This document shows positions 7,608 through 15,735 of a stretch of DNA of 42,092 nucleotides, piece after piece. Position numbers and translations under genes: made by a program. Within the stretch, counting starts at the first letter, position 1, and every line of letters starts with the position of its first letter. The stretch lies in assembly GCA_049671745.1 (NCBI GenBank), contig JBATVL010000061.1, positions 1 to 42,092 on the forward strand, read 5' to 3'. The stretch is from SNAP01 sp049671745 (GTDB lineage: Bacteria; Bacteroidota; Bacteroidia; Bacteroidales; Marinifilaceae). The notes beneath the pieces are model-generated. The model was given only the letters and a program-made list of their open reading frames with translations. It ran no database searches and was not told where the DNA came from.

Positions 7608-8042
7608 ATGAGATATTTATTTTTAATATTTGTAGGTGTTATTGCATTTTGCTCTTGTTCTAAAGATAAGGATGATCTTAAACCTGTTGATCCAAAGAAA
7701 GAAATTATTGTCGTTCCTTGGACTGATATAACGCCTGCTACTATTATTGTATCAAAGGAAACTATGCCCCTAATTTCTGATGATAGAAAAGATGTGAAAA
7801 GGCATCTTAAAACTTTTGCATCAAAAGTGCTTTATACAAAAAAAGAAGGAGTATGGATTATTGAAGCAAAACTTTCTCTTGAAGAGAGTAAGATTTTTAG
7901 TTCGATAAGATATGAGATCATAAGTGAAAAGAATGAGTTGGAAAATTTTAATCTTACTTATGAATTTAAAGAACATATCACCGATGAAACAAAGGAGAGG
8001 GTATACCAATTCATAAGTGAGAACAGTAAAATTATTCTATAA
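7608..8042 (+). CDS. Small lipoprotein paired with the second C1A peptidase (candidate inhibitor)
   Basis: This is a 144-residue lipoprotein with Cys17 (lipobox FCSC) followed by SKDKDD, which looks like a surface-lipoprotein export signal. The mature domain (about 45-140) aligns along its length with the 4270 lipoprotein, including MPL...D-x3-DVK, IFSSIRY and KNE-x2-NFNLTY. It starts 2 nt after the peptidase stop codon. Tight coupling and co-duplication suggest that it binds its own peptidase, as inhibitor, surface tether or folding aid. No family is recognised. It lies 11 nt before the four-Big_2 lipoprotein gene. Confidence 0.82.
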   Translation: MRYLFLIFVGVIAFCSCSKDKDDLKPVDPKKEIIVVPWTDITPATIIVSKETMPLISDDRKDVKRHLKTFASKVLYTKKEGVWIIEAKLSLEESKIFSSIRYEIISEKNELENFNLTYEFKEHITDETKERVYQFISENSKIIL

Positions 8043-8053
8043 AATAAAAGATA

Positions 8054-9871
8054 ATGAAAAAATATATATTATTAGGTTTAAGTTTATTACTTGCCTTAAC
8101 ATATTCTTGTAAAAAAGATAATGAAGATTTAAAAGTGGTTGCTTCAAAAATAATTGTTAATCCATCTGCTGTTTATTTAAAAGCTGGAGGTGATGTAGCA
8201 ACTGTTAAGGCATATGCTTTGCCAAAGAGTCCTGAAACTGCTAATATTGGAATAAAATGGACTGTTGAAGACAATAAAATAGCTACCATAAATGAAAAGG
8301 GAATTATAACTCCGCTTACTGTTGGTACTACAAATGTAATTGCAACTTCTGATAATAATATTAAAGCTACTTGTGCTGTAAATATTACAAAAGAGATTAT
8401 TATGGTTACGAAATTAGAAATGTCTGGTGTTTCTGACAAAGGCCTTTTTATTGTTGTAGATGATAATAAAACTATTAATGTAACAATTACTCCTAATAAT
8501 GCTACATCTTCAGAAATAGAATGGGAATCAAGTAATGAAGATGTTGCTATTGTTGAAGAAGGTGTTGTTACTGCTTTGAAAGCAGGTAAAGCTTCTATCT
8601 CTGCTATTGCTTCAAATGGTGTTAAATCTAAATGTTATGTAACTGTTAGTGATAAAGATATCTTAGCAAGTTCAATTGCTATTACTTATAATAGCAAAAT
8701 AATTAATGAGGTAGAGGGAATAGTATTAAAAGAAAAAGGAACAAAAGTTCTTAACGCAAGTATATTGCCAGAAAACACTACTAATACTAATGTTGTGTGG
8801 ACTTCGTCAGATGAACTTAAGGCAACTGTTGCTAAAACAGGAGAGCTTACTGCTTTAATGGGTGGAGATGTTATAATTACTGCTACTACTTCTAATGGTA
8901 TAGAAGCTAAATGTAAGGTTATTATAGATCCTATTATCTGGGCTAAATCTATGACAGTTGTTGGAAAAGAGATTATGGCTATTGATTCGGAGCAAGTCTT
9001 AGAAGTTGCTTTTCTTCCTATTAATGCTGAAAATGAAGATATGATCTTTACTTCTTCAGATGATAAAATAGCTACAGTTGATGTTAGTGGAACTGTTAAG
9101 GCTATTTCTGCTGGTTCTGTTGTAATTACAGTAGTAACAGAGAAAAAAGTAACTGCAACTTTTAATATCACAGTTGAAAAAGGTACTGATCCATTTGTAT
9201 TTGACGGTAAAACATATAAAACTGTTAAGGCTGGTGCTTTAGTATGGATGTCGGAAAATCTAGCTTATCTTCCTACTGTTAATAAGCTTACTGACACTAA
9301 GGAGAAGGTAGCTTGTTATTATGTGTATGATTATAGTGGAGAAGATGTTACAGCAGCTAAAGCCGTAGATAATTATACTACTTATGGTGTTTTATATAAT
9401 TTTGTTGGTGCAGTATCTGCTTTAACTGCTGCAAATGCAGATGCAACTGTTAAAAGTGATTGCCCAAAAGGATGGCGTATTCCTAGTCACGAAGACTGGA
9501 AAGCTTTGGAGAAAGCATTTGGGATGTTAGATTCTGAATTAAACGATGATAGTTATAAAGGTAGAGGTTCTATAGGCAAGAAATTTAAAAGTACTAGAAT
9601 ATGGGACCCTGCAGGAACTAATGATACAGGTTTGGATATATTACCAGCAGGTTATTTGAACGAGGGATATGGTGATTCATCAAAGAATAAATTTACTCAG
9701 AAAGAGGGTTTTGCTAAGATATGGTCTAGTAGTACTAGTAAGAGCTTAAAATCATACGCTTATTGCAGAGGTTTTAAAAGTTATGGAGAGCAAATTGTAG
9801 CTAATAATTGTCCTAAAAAAACAGCTATGTCTGTTAGATTTGTTAGAGATATTAAAGCTAGTGAGAAATAG
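8054..9871 (+). CDS. Surface lipoprotein: four Big_2 domains plus FISUMP domain
   Basis: This is a 605-residue lipoprotein with lipobox TYSC (Cys19) followed by KKDNED, a likely surface export signal. Four Big_2 repeats lie at about 30-111, 117-198, 206-291 and 298-374, each with a W-x-(S/V)-S/E-D pattern and a G-x-(V/I)-T turn. Residues 380-600 match the Fibrobacter succinogenes major paralogous (FISUMP, Fib_succ_major) domain: YGVLYNF, CPKGWRIPSHEDW, LPAGY, IWSSS and the terminal SVRFVRD. FISUMP domains occur as terminal domains of Bacteroidota surface lipoproteins; their ligands are generally unknown. It is the last gene of module B and is followed by a perfect terminator. The Ig repeats look like a stalk holding the FISUMP head away from the membrane. 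Confidence 0.9.
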   Translation: MKKYILLGLSLLLALTYSCKKDNEDLKVVASKIIVNPSAVYLKAGGDVATVKAYALPKSPETANIGIKWTVEDNKIATINEKGIITPLTVGTTNVIATSDNNIKATCAVNITKEIIMVTKLEMSGVSDKGLFIVVDDNKTINVTITPNNATSSEIEWESSNEDVAIVEEGVVTALKAGKASISAIASNGVKSKCYVTVSDKDILASSIAITYNSKIINEVEGIVLKEKGTKVLNASILPENTTNTNVVWTSSDELKATVAKTGELTALMGGDVIITATTSNGIEAKCKVIIDPIIWAKSMTVVGKEIMAIDSEQVLEVAFLPINAENEDMIFTSSDDKIATVDVSGTVKAISAGSVVITVVTEKKVTATFNITVEKGTDPFVFDGKTYKTVKAGALVWMSENLAYLPTVNKLTDTKEKVACYYVYDYSGEDVTAAKAVDNYTTYGVLYNFVGAVSALTAANADATVKSDCPKGWRIPSHEDWKALEKAFGMLDSELNDDSYKGRGSIGKKFKSTRIWDPAGTNDTGLDILPAGYLNEGYGDSSKNKFTQKEGFAKIWSSSTSKSLKSYAYCRGFKSYGEQIVANNCPKKTAMSVRFVRDIKASEK

Positions 9872-9904
9872 TAGTAATTAGTTTTAATTAAATATATTTA
9901 ATTG

Positions 9905-9936
9905 ATAGTATCAAGTTTAGACTTGATACTATTTTT
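9905..9936 (+). terminator. Rho-independent terminator ending module B
   Basis: A perfect 12-bp stem (9905-9916 with 9921-9932) with loop TTAG runs into five T residues. Confidence 0.92.
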
Positions 9937-9978
9937 ATATGTTAATAGTTCTTAACAGTCTTATATATAAGTATTCTA

Positions 9979-9986
9979 TATCTTTG
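9979..9986 (+). promoter_or_regulatory. -7 box for the DUF5686 gene
   Basis: TATCTTTG matches TAnnTTTG and lies 20 nt before the ATG at 10007, just after the module B terminator. No convincing -33 TTTG is seen. Confidence 0.55.
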
Positions 9987-10006
9987 GTCAAACAAAATAT
10001 ATAAGT

Positions 10007-12649
10007 ATGTATAGAATAATTTTTTTCACTCTTTTTATATTTTTTAATATATCAGGATTTTCTCAAACAATAAATGGAAGGGTAGTTGATGAATCTAATA
10101 AGCCAATTATGGATGTTAATATTTATCAACCAGACACAAAAAAAGGTACAATCACTAATTCAAATGGAGTTTTTTCTTTAGAGCTAGAAAAGGATAAAAC
10201 ACAAGTGTTTATTCAATGTATAGGTTTCAAAATACAGGTTTTGAAGGTTTCTAATATTGATTTCTCTAAAACTTTAAATATTGTTTTAGAACAAGAAGTG
10301 GTAGTTCTTCCAGAGTTTAAAAAAATAGCAAGTGGAGAAGATCCAGCTTATTATATTATGAGAAAGGCTATTGCTATGGCTCCTTACTATAATTCTCAAG
10401 TCTCAAAATATGACTGTAAGGTGTATATCAAAGGTTCATTTATGATTACTCATATTCCTTGGTTGATGAAAAAGATGATTGGTAAGGATGAAATGAAGAA
10501 TGTTAAGATAGGTAAAGCTTATGTTTCTGAGGCTGTTAGTAATGTACATTATGAATATCCTAATAAGACAACCCAGAAGTTAGTAGCTATTCGTTCTTCA
10601 GAGGCTGATAGTCAACTTTCTAATTTACCTGCCGCTACAGGCTCTTTATATAATACTAGTTCTTATGACATGACTTCTCCTCTTGGTCCAAAATCGTTCT
10701 CTACTTATAAATATAAATTGATGGGTTCTTTTAAGGAGAAGGGTGAGACTATTAATAAGATTAAGGTTATTCCTAAGAATGGTAGAAAAAAAGGTGTTTT
10801 TACTGGCTTTATTTATATTATTGATAATAGATGGAATGTACATTCTGCTGATTTAAGTATGCAGATGCCTATGGTTAAGACTAATATGAAGCAGATTTAT
10901 GGTTCTGTAGAAGATGGAGTTTGGATGGTTAAGAGTACGGCTTTTAAGGTTGAGGGTAAGGCTTTTGGTGCTACTGGAAAAGGTTCGTATACGGCTTCTA
11001 TTTCTGATTATAAAATAGAAAAGAATCCTAATATAGATCATTCTATTCTTGCAAAAATGAATGGAGATGTTGCTGAGGTTGATGAGTTAATTGCTAGTGA
11101 AAAGAAGAATAGAAAAGTAAATTCAGAAAGAACTGTCTCAAAGACTCAGAAAAAAATAGATAAGTTACTTGATAAAGCGGATATGTCTAATTCTGATATG
11201 AGACGTTTAAATAGGCTTATTAGAAAAGAGACTGTGCGTAAGGAAGGACCAAAACCTCTAGAAGTTAAACCTCTTCCTAAGATTTCTAAAGTGAAAATTA
11301 AGAACGATTCTGTCTTTTGGGCTGAATTACGTCCAGTTAAATTAACAAAGGAAGAGGATGAGAGTTTTGTGGATAAAGATTCTATTGTTAAGATTATTGA
11401 CACTCCGGAGTATAGAGATTCTATTCGTAATAAACAGAGAAAGTTTGAGTTATCTCATATTCTATCTGGAAAAACCTATTCTTATAAAAAAGATTCTACA
11501 CGTTTTTCTTCAAGTTTAAATACTTCAGGTCTATTGACTATTACTAATATTTCTTTTAATACTGTTGATGGTTTTAATATGGATTTCCCTTTTAAATATA
11601 CTTTAAGAGATACAATGGGAAAAATATTTACTGCTTTCACTAAATTTAATTATGCATACGAACGCAAGGTTTTATCTTTTAATTCTAGCTTATCTTATCT
11701 TTTTGATGGACGTACGCTTTCTTCTATAAATATAGGTGCAGCTAAGTATTCTACTGATTTCAAAGGTACTAATGCTTCATCTAGTATGGAAAATCTTTAT
11801 TATTCTATTTATGCAGAAAAGAATTTTATGAAATTTTATGAGAGTAGAGATGCTTATGTGTCTTTTAATAGAGAGATATCTAATGGTCTTAAATTTTCTG
11901 CTAAATTTAAATATCAAAATAGATTGCCTCTTGAGAATAATTCTAGTTTCAAAATTTTTGATATAAAGGGTAGATCTTATACTGATAATATTATAGATAA
12001 TAAAGATGTGCAGGATTGGCAATATAAGCAGTCTGAGCAGCATTCCTTTGCTTTGCAACTGGATTATACACCTAGGCAGTTTTATACGTATAGAGGTAAT
12101 ATAAAGCATTATTTAGGAAGTGATTATCCTTCATTCTCTTTAGCTTATAAAAAAGCTTTTACTAAATTTGGAGGAGATGCTGATTTCGATTATTTAAGAT
12201 TGGGAATAAAGCAATCTTTATATGTACAATCTAATTATTTACAATATGATTTTAAGGCAGGTAAGTATCTTACTTCAAAGAAACTTTATGCGCAAGATCT
12301 TAAGTATTTTAGATCGAATAAAGAACATTTAAGTCTTTCAGATAATTTTACGAGATTTAGATCTTTATCTTATTATGAGCCTATATCAGCGGATTATTTT
12401 ATTGAAGCTCATGTGAAATATTCTATGAATAGGTTTCTTTTAAAGAGATTACCTTTCTTTAATGATAAGTTGTTATTGAAGGAGTCTTTATTCGTTTCTT
12501 ACCTAAATACAGAGAGATTAAAGCATTATTTTGAGATAGGATATGGAATAAATAATATTTTTGCTCTTCTTGATGCAGAGTTTGTGGCTGGTTTTAAAAA
12601 AGGAAAAATGGATTACTTGGGATTTAAATTTAATATTAAACTTAAGTAA
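10007..12649 (+). CDS. DUF5686 outer-membrane protein with carboxypeptidase-regulatory-like domain
   Basis: This is an 880-residue exported protein; the signal peptide ends near GFSQ (residue 20). Residues 21-100 form a CarboxypepD_reg-like beta-sandwich (GRVVDESNKPI, TNSNGVFSL), the domain that precedes the plug in SusC-type proteins. The rest matches the DUF5686 family layout: a soluble alpha/beta part with AYYIMRKAI and a basic stretch at about 365-480, then an aromatic-rich C-terminal region of amphipathic strands. The final LGFKFNIKLK ends like a beta-barrel. Members are common in Bacteroidota outer membranes and are of unknown function. There is no TonB box or plug that I can see, so it is probably not a TonB-dependent receptor. 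The length is near the family norm. Confidence 0.85.
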   Translation: MYRIIFFTLFIFFNISGFSQTINGRVVDESNKPIMDVNIYQPDTKKGTITNSNGVFSLELEKDKTQVFIQCIGFKIQVLKVSNIDFSKTLNIVLEQEVVVLPEFKKIASGEDPAYYIMRKAIAMAPYYNSQVSKYDCKVYIKGSFMITHIPWLMKKMIGKDEMKNVKIGKAYVSEAVSNVHYEYPNKTTQKLVAIRSSEADSQLSNLPAATGSLYNTSSYDMTSPLGPKSFSTYKYKLMGSFKEKGETINKIKVIPKNGRKKGVFTGFIYIIDNRWNVHSADLSMQMPMVKTNMKQIYGSVEDGVWMVKSTAFKVEGKAFGATGKGSYTASISDYKIEKNPNIDHSILAKMNGDVAEVDELIASEKKNRKVNSERTVSKTQKKIDKLLDKADMSNSDMRRLNRLIRKETVRKEGPKPLEVKPLPKISKVKIKNDSVFWAELRPVKLTKEEDESFVDKDSIVKIIDTPEYRDSIRNKQRKFELSHILSGKTYSYKKDSTRFSSSLNTSGLLTITNISFNTVDGFNMDFPFKYTLRDTMGKIFTAFTKFNYAYERKVLSFNSSLSYLFDGRTLSSINIGAAKYSTDFKGTNASSSMENLYYSIYAEKNFMKFYESRDAYVSFNREISNGLKFSAKFKYQNRLPLENNSSFKIFDIKGRSYTDNIIDNKDVQDWQYKQSEQHSFALQLDYTPRQFYTYRGNIKHYLGSDYPSFSLAYKKAFTKFGGDADFDYLRLGIKQSLYVQSNYLQYDFKAGKYLTSKKLYAQDLKYFRSNKEHLSLSDNFTRFRSLSYYEPISADYFIEAHVKYSMNRFLLKRLPFFNDKLLLKESLFVSYLNTERLKHYFEIGYGINNIFALLDAEFVAGFKKGKMDYLGFKFNIKLK

Positions 12650-12669
12650 ACTTTTTTAAACTAAGTTCG

Positions 12670-12677
12670 TAAGTTTG
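12670..12677 (+). promoter_or_regulatory. -7 box for the M64 peptidase gene
   Basis: TAAGTTTG matches TAnnTTTG, 31 nt before the ATG at 12709. The upstream gene ends only 20 nt earlier, so read-through is also possible. Confidence 0.5.
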
Positions 12678-12708
12678 TTGTGTTCAGTTTATAACAAAAA
12701 TAAGATAA

Positions 12709-13992
12709 ATGAAAAGGTTATTGCTAATTGCAGTATTAACACTATTTGTTAGTTCTGTCTATTCTCAGGTAAGATTTGATAAGTATTTCACCAATAAAAC
12801 ACTTCGTGTAGATATTCAGCTTGGAGGTTCTATAGATAAAACGGATGTTTATTTAACTCAATTATTACAGGAGGAGTTTTATGCTGGTCCTAGAAAGAAT
12901 TTAACTGACAAATTTGATCTAGGTGCATATCGTTATTCTTTATATGATATAAAATCAGGCAAGAAATTATTCTCTAAAGGCTTTTGTTCTCTTTTTAATG
13001 AATGGGTGTCCACAGCAGAGGCTAAGTTAGTAAAACGCTCATTTTATCATGTTCTTACCTGTCCTTTCCCTAAGAACAAGGTGCGTTTGGTTCTTGAGGA
13101 GAGAAATTATGAGACAGCTAAATTTAATGAGATATTTTCTTATGATATAAACCCTTTTTCCTATTCAATATTGAAGGGTAAAACTTGTAATTATAATTAT
13201 AAGAAAATTCATATCTCAGGTAAACCTAAGAATTGTTTAGATATTGCTTTTCTTGCCGAGGGATATACTGCTGATGAAATGCCTAAGTTTATTAAAGATG
13301 TAAATAGAATTTCTGATTATATGCTTTCTTTAGATGTGTATAAACCTTTTGCTAAGAATATAAATATATATGCTGTAGAGTCTGTCTCAAAAGAGCCGGG
13401 TACTGATAATCCTGGTAAAAGAGAGTATAAGAATACTGTTATGAATTCTTCTTTTTACACTTTTGATATAGAGAGATATTTAACAACTCTTGACTATAGA
13501 TCGGTTGCTAATGTCGCTTCATGTGCTCCTCATGATGCCATATTTGTTCTTGTAAATACTGCTAAATATGGAGGTGGAGGATTTTTTAACTTCTATGCAT
13601 TATCTAGTGCTGATCATGCTTTATCTAATAATGTTTCCGTTCATGAGTTTGGGCATTCTTTTGCTGGTTTAGCTGATGAGTATTATAATTCTTCTGTAGC
13701 TGTAGATGATTATTATAATCTAAAGAATGAGCCATGGGAACCTAATATCACCACAAGAGTTGATTTCGATTCTAAATGGAAGTCTATGATTGATAAATCG
13801 ACTCCTATTCCTACTCCTCGTACTTCAAAATATAAAAATACTGTTGGACTTTTTGAAGGAGGAGGATATATGGCTAAAGGTGTCTATAGTCCTGTTAGAG
13901 ATTGTGTAATGAAATCAAATAAACTAAAGAATTTTTGTCCTGTTTGTGATAAAGCTATCAAAGATATGATCTTGTTCTATATGGATAAGTAA
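12709..13992 (+). CDS. M64-family metallopeptidase (IgA peptidase M64 family)
   Basis: This is a 427-residue exported protein with the signal peptide cleaved near VYSQ (residue 20). Residues 21-160 form the beta-rich M64 N-terminal domain and 170-427 the catalytic domain. The zinc motif is HEFGH (His312, Glu313, His316), followed by the typical GLADEYY with acidic residues 323-324. The family is named for the Clostridium ramosum IgA peptidase, but most Bacteroidota members have unknown substrates, so IgA cleavage should not be assumed. No T9SS C-terminal domain or lipobox is present, so it is probably periplasmic. Cysteines near the C-terminus (FCPVCDK) may form a disulphide. It lies 59 nt after the DUF5686 gene. 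Confidence 0.88.
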   Translation: MKRLLLIAVLTLFVSSVYSQVRFDKYFTNKTLRVDIQLGGSIDKTDVYLTQLLQEEFYAGPRKNLTDKFDLGAYRYSLYDIKSGKKLFSKGFCSLFNEWVSTAEAKLVKRSFYHVLTCPFPKNKVRLVLEERNYETAKFNEIFSYDINPFSYSILKGKTCNYNYKKIHISGKPKNCLDIAFLAEGYTADEMPKFIKDVNRISDYMLSLDVYKPFAKNINIYAVESVSKEPGTDNPGKREYKNTVMNSSFYTFDIERYLTTLDYRSVANVASCAPHDAIFVLVNTAKYGGGGFFNFYALSSADHALSNNVSVHEFGHSFAGLADEYYNSSVAVDDYYNLKNEPWEPNITTRVDFDSKWKSMIDKSTPIPTPRTSKYKNTVGLFEGGGYMAKGVYSPVRDCVMKSNKLKNFCPVCDKAIKDMILFYMDK

Positions 13993-14000
13993 TTATCTGT

Positions 14001-14008
14001 TATCTTTG
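14001..14008 (+). promoter_or_regulatory. -7 box for the nucleosidase gene
   Basis: TATCTTTG lies just past the M64 stop codon. It predicts a transcript start near 14015, which favours the ATG at 14037 as translation start over the one at 14025. Confidence 0.55.
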
Positions 14009-14036
14009 CCAGCAAACATCAAAAATGATTAATAAT

Positions 14037-14750
14037 ATGATAGAAAACGTAAAGATCAAACTAGGCATAATTACTGCAATGGATGAAGAGATGATTCATC
14101 TAAGAGAGAATTTAAGGAATGAAGAGCTTACAAGCGTAGGTGGCTTTGATTATTATAAGGGAGATATAGAGGGCGTTAAAGTTGTTCTTCTTCGTTGTGG
14201 TATTGGTAAAGTCAGTTCGGCTGTTGGTACAAGTTTAATGATTAATCTTTTCTCACCTGAAGCTATTATTAATTCTGGTTCTGCTGGAGGAATGGATACT
14301 AATTTAGATGTATTAGATATTGTTATTTCTTCAGAGCTTGCTTATCATGATGTAGACGTAACTGTTTTTAATTATGAATATGGTCAAATGTGCGGAATGC
14401 CTGCTAGGTATAATGCTGATGAGAGATTAATTAAAATTGCATCTGAGGCTATTTCAGAGCTTAGAGATGTAAAATCATCTATTGGTTTAATTTGTAGTGG
14501 AGATTCTTTTATTTCTTGTCCAGATCATACTGCTAATATTAAGAAGAATTTTCCTGATGTGAAAGCTGTTGAGATGGAGGGTGCTTCTATTGCACATGCT
14601 TGTTTCCTTCTTAAAACGCCAGTTGTGGTTATTAGAGCTATTTCTGATATTCCTGGTAAGGAGAGTAATTATAAAGACTTTAAGGATTTCCTTTTAGATG
14701 CAGGTTTTATTTCTGCTAAGATGGTTGTAAATATGGTTAAGAAGTTTTAA
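14037..14750 (+). CDS. mtnN: 5'-methylthioadenosine/S-adenosylhomocysteine nucleosidase
   Basis: It hydrolyses MTA and SAH to adenine plus the thio-ribose, recycling methionine and relieving SAH inhibition of methyltransferases. It is cytosolic. Seen: IGIITAMDEE-type start (LGIITAMDEEM) with the acid-base Glu, GIGKVSSAVG, NSGSAGG, VEMEGASIAHAC for ribose binding and AISD with the catalytic Asp near the end. The length of about 237 residues is typical. I start at the ATG at 14037 (MIENVKIK) because the likely promoter leaves little leader before the in-frame ATG at 14025, which would add MINN. It is followed by a bidirectional terminator. Confidence 0.95.
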   Translation: MIENVKIKLGIITAMDEEMIHLRENLRNEELTSVGGFDYYKGDIEGVKVVLLRCGIGKVSSAVGTSLMINLFSPEAIINSGSAGGMDTNLDVLDIVISSELAYHDVDVTVFNYEYGQMCGMPARYNADERLIKIASEAISELRDVKSSIGLICSGDSFISCPDHTANIKKNFPDVKAVEMEGASIAHACFLLKTPVVVIRAISDIPGKESNYKDFKDFLLDAGFISAKMVVNMVKKF

Positions 14751-14757
14751 TTCATAA

Positions 14758-14800
14758 AATCCCTCTTATTAGCCTTTGGATAGGTTGAATAAGGGGGATT
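14758..14800. terminator. Bidirectional terminator between convergent genes
   Basis: A 13-bp stem (14758-14770 with 14788-14800, one G-U pair) encloses a 17-nt loop. It lies between mtnN and the convergent small membrane protein gene. A second short palindrome (TTAAGATT at 14803-14810 with AATCTTAA at 14812-14819) overlaps the stop of the latter. Confidence 0.7.
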
Positions 14801-14808
14801 ATTTAAGA

Positions 14809-15024
14809 TTAAATCTTAATAGCTTTATAAGTGAGTTCGTCTCTTTTCATAGTAGAAGTAGCGCAAGTAATTCCTTTTTTCTTCATTTCCTTGTTTCCGC
14901 TAAGGTGCAGACTTATAAATTTGCCCTTCTTCTTTATTAGAATTCTTATTGCCATAGCTGCAAAAGCAATAGCCATCAATCCTACTGTAATTAACATTAA
15001 TTTTAAATATGCTTCTGTCTCCAT
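14809..15024 (-). CDS. Small conserved single-pass membrane protein
   Basis: This is a 71-residue protein with one transmembrane helix at about 8-30 (LMLITVGLMAIAFAAMAI). After it comes a basic stretch and the motif SGNKEMKKKGITCATS. The layout short N-terminus, helix, KKKGKF, H-x4-NK-x-MKKKGI-x-C is one I recall from many Bacteroidota genomes, where it is annotated only as a hypothetical membrane protein; the family has no known role. The Cys in GITCA may be functional. A -7 box lies at 15051-15058. Confidence 0.78.
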   Translation of the reverse strand: METEAYLKLMLITVGLMAIAFAAMAIRILIKKKGKFISLHLSGNKEMKKKGITCATSTMKRDELTYKAIKI

Positions 15025-15050
15025 AGTTTTTCTTTATTATTTATTTAGTG

Positions 15051-15058
15051 CAAAACTA
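15051..15058 (-). promoter_or_regulatory. -7 box for the small membrane protein gene
   Basis: On the minus strand the sequence reads TAGTTTTG, matching TAnnTTTG, 27 nt upstream of the start codon. Confidence 0.5.
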
Positions 15059-15218
15059 CTATTTTCTTTAAGTACTTAATAATCTTTTAGGATTATTTAT
15101 GATTCTTATTTTTCTTCAAATATAAAACAAAATCTACTAATTAGTTCTTTTATATGTTTAAAGACATGTTTTGTTTAAAAAAGCTCTGTAAAGTTAAAAA
15201 TAGTTGAACTTTAGCATC

Positions 15219-15247
15219 TTGTATCTAATCTAATTTTCGTATTTTTG
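15219..15247 (+). promoter_or_regulatory. Promoter of the PUR-alpha-like gene
   Basis: TATTTTTG at 15240-15247 matches the -7 consensus, and TTG at 15219-15221 is 18 nt upstream in the -33 position. The leader would be about 37 nt and is rich in AAC/ACA repeats. Confidence 0.62.
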
Positions 15248-15290
15248 AATCGTACAGAACAAACAAAACAACAACAAACTAAATATAAAC

Positions 15291-15680
15291 ATGGAAGGAT
15301 ACGATAATAAAGATGTAAATCTGAATGAAAGGGATGAAATTTTCTCTAAAGCAGTAAGAGCAGGAAAAAGAACTTATTTCTTCGATGTTAAAGCAACACG
15401 TAATAATGATTATTACTTAACAGTAACAGAGAGTAAAAAACGTTTTGACAAAGAGGGTGGTTTTCATTATGAAAAACATAAGATTTTTCTTTATAAAGAA
15501 GATTTTGAGAAGTTTGCTGATGGATTACAGGAAACTGTAGGTCATATCAGAAATTTATTGGGTAACCCTCAATTAGAAAAAGTGTCAGAGATAGAAACCG
15601 CCTTCGAACACTCATACGAGTCTGAAGAATTAGACTCCCAAGCATTCGTAAATGTAGAATTTGAAGATCTGGAGAGATAA
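15291..15680 (+). CDS. PUR-alpha-like nucleic-acid-binding protein (DUF3276)
   Basis: This is a 129-residue cytosolic protein. Residues 14-95 form a PUR repeat: a four-stranded sheet (KRTYFFDVKATRNNDYYLTVTESK; KHKIFLYKEDFEKF) followed by a helix (LQETVGHIRNLL). The C-terminal third is acidic and probably disordered. Bacteroidota and spirochaetes carry this single-PUR family, which forms dimers and binds single-stranded DNA or RNA; the spirochaete member is a regulator. In this phylum its targets are unknown. It has its own promoter and shares a perfect terminator with the convergent gene. Confidence 0.9.
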   Translation: MEGYDNKDVNLNERDEIFSKAVRAGKRTYFFDVKATRNNDYYLTVTESKKRFDKEGGFHYEKHKIFLYKEDFEKFADGLQETVGHIRNLLGNPQLEKVSEIETAFEHSYESEELDSQAFVNVEFEDLER

Positions 15681-15703
15681 GGTCTTACAATTTAAAACAT
15701 GCG

Positions 15704-15735
15704 AAAAGCGAAGAATATTTATTCTTCGCTTTTTG
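15704..15735. terminator. Bidirectional terminator, overlaps the stop of the convergent gene
   Basis: A perfect 13-bp stem (15704-15716 with 15721-15733) with a 4-nt loop (15717-15720) carries A/T tracts at both edges, so it can work on both strands. The stop codon of the minus-strand gene (15719-15721) lies within it. Confidence 0.9.

Noticed and set aside
8686..9171. 161-codon minus-strand open frame
   Set aside because: It is the complement of the third and fourth Big_2 repeats; the repetitive Thr/Val-rich coding strand keeps the other strand open. The plus-strand protein is clearly real.
8140..9180. Tandem repeat array or phase-variable repeat in the 8054 gene
   Set aside because: The periodicity is protein-level Big_2 domain repetition; the DNA copies are diverged, so recombinational variation is unlikely.
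12709..13992. T9SS cargo or IgA protease function for the M64 peptidase
   Set aside because: No T9SS C-terminal domain is present, and the family name comes from one member; substrate cannot be inferred.
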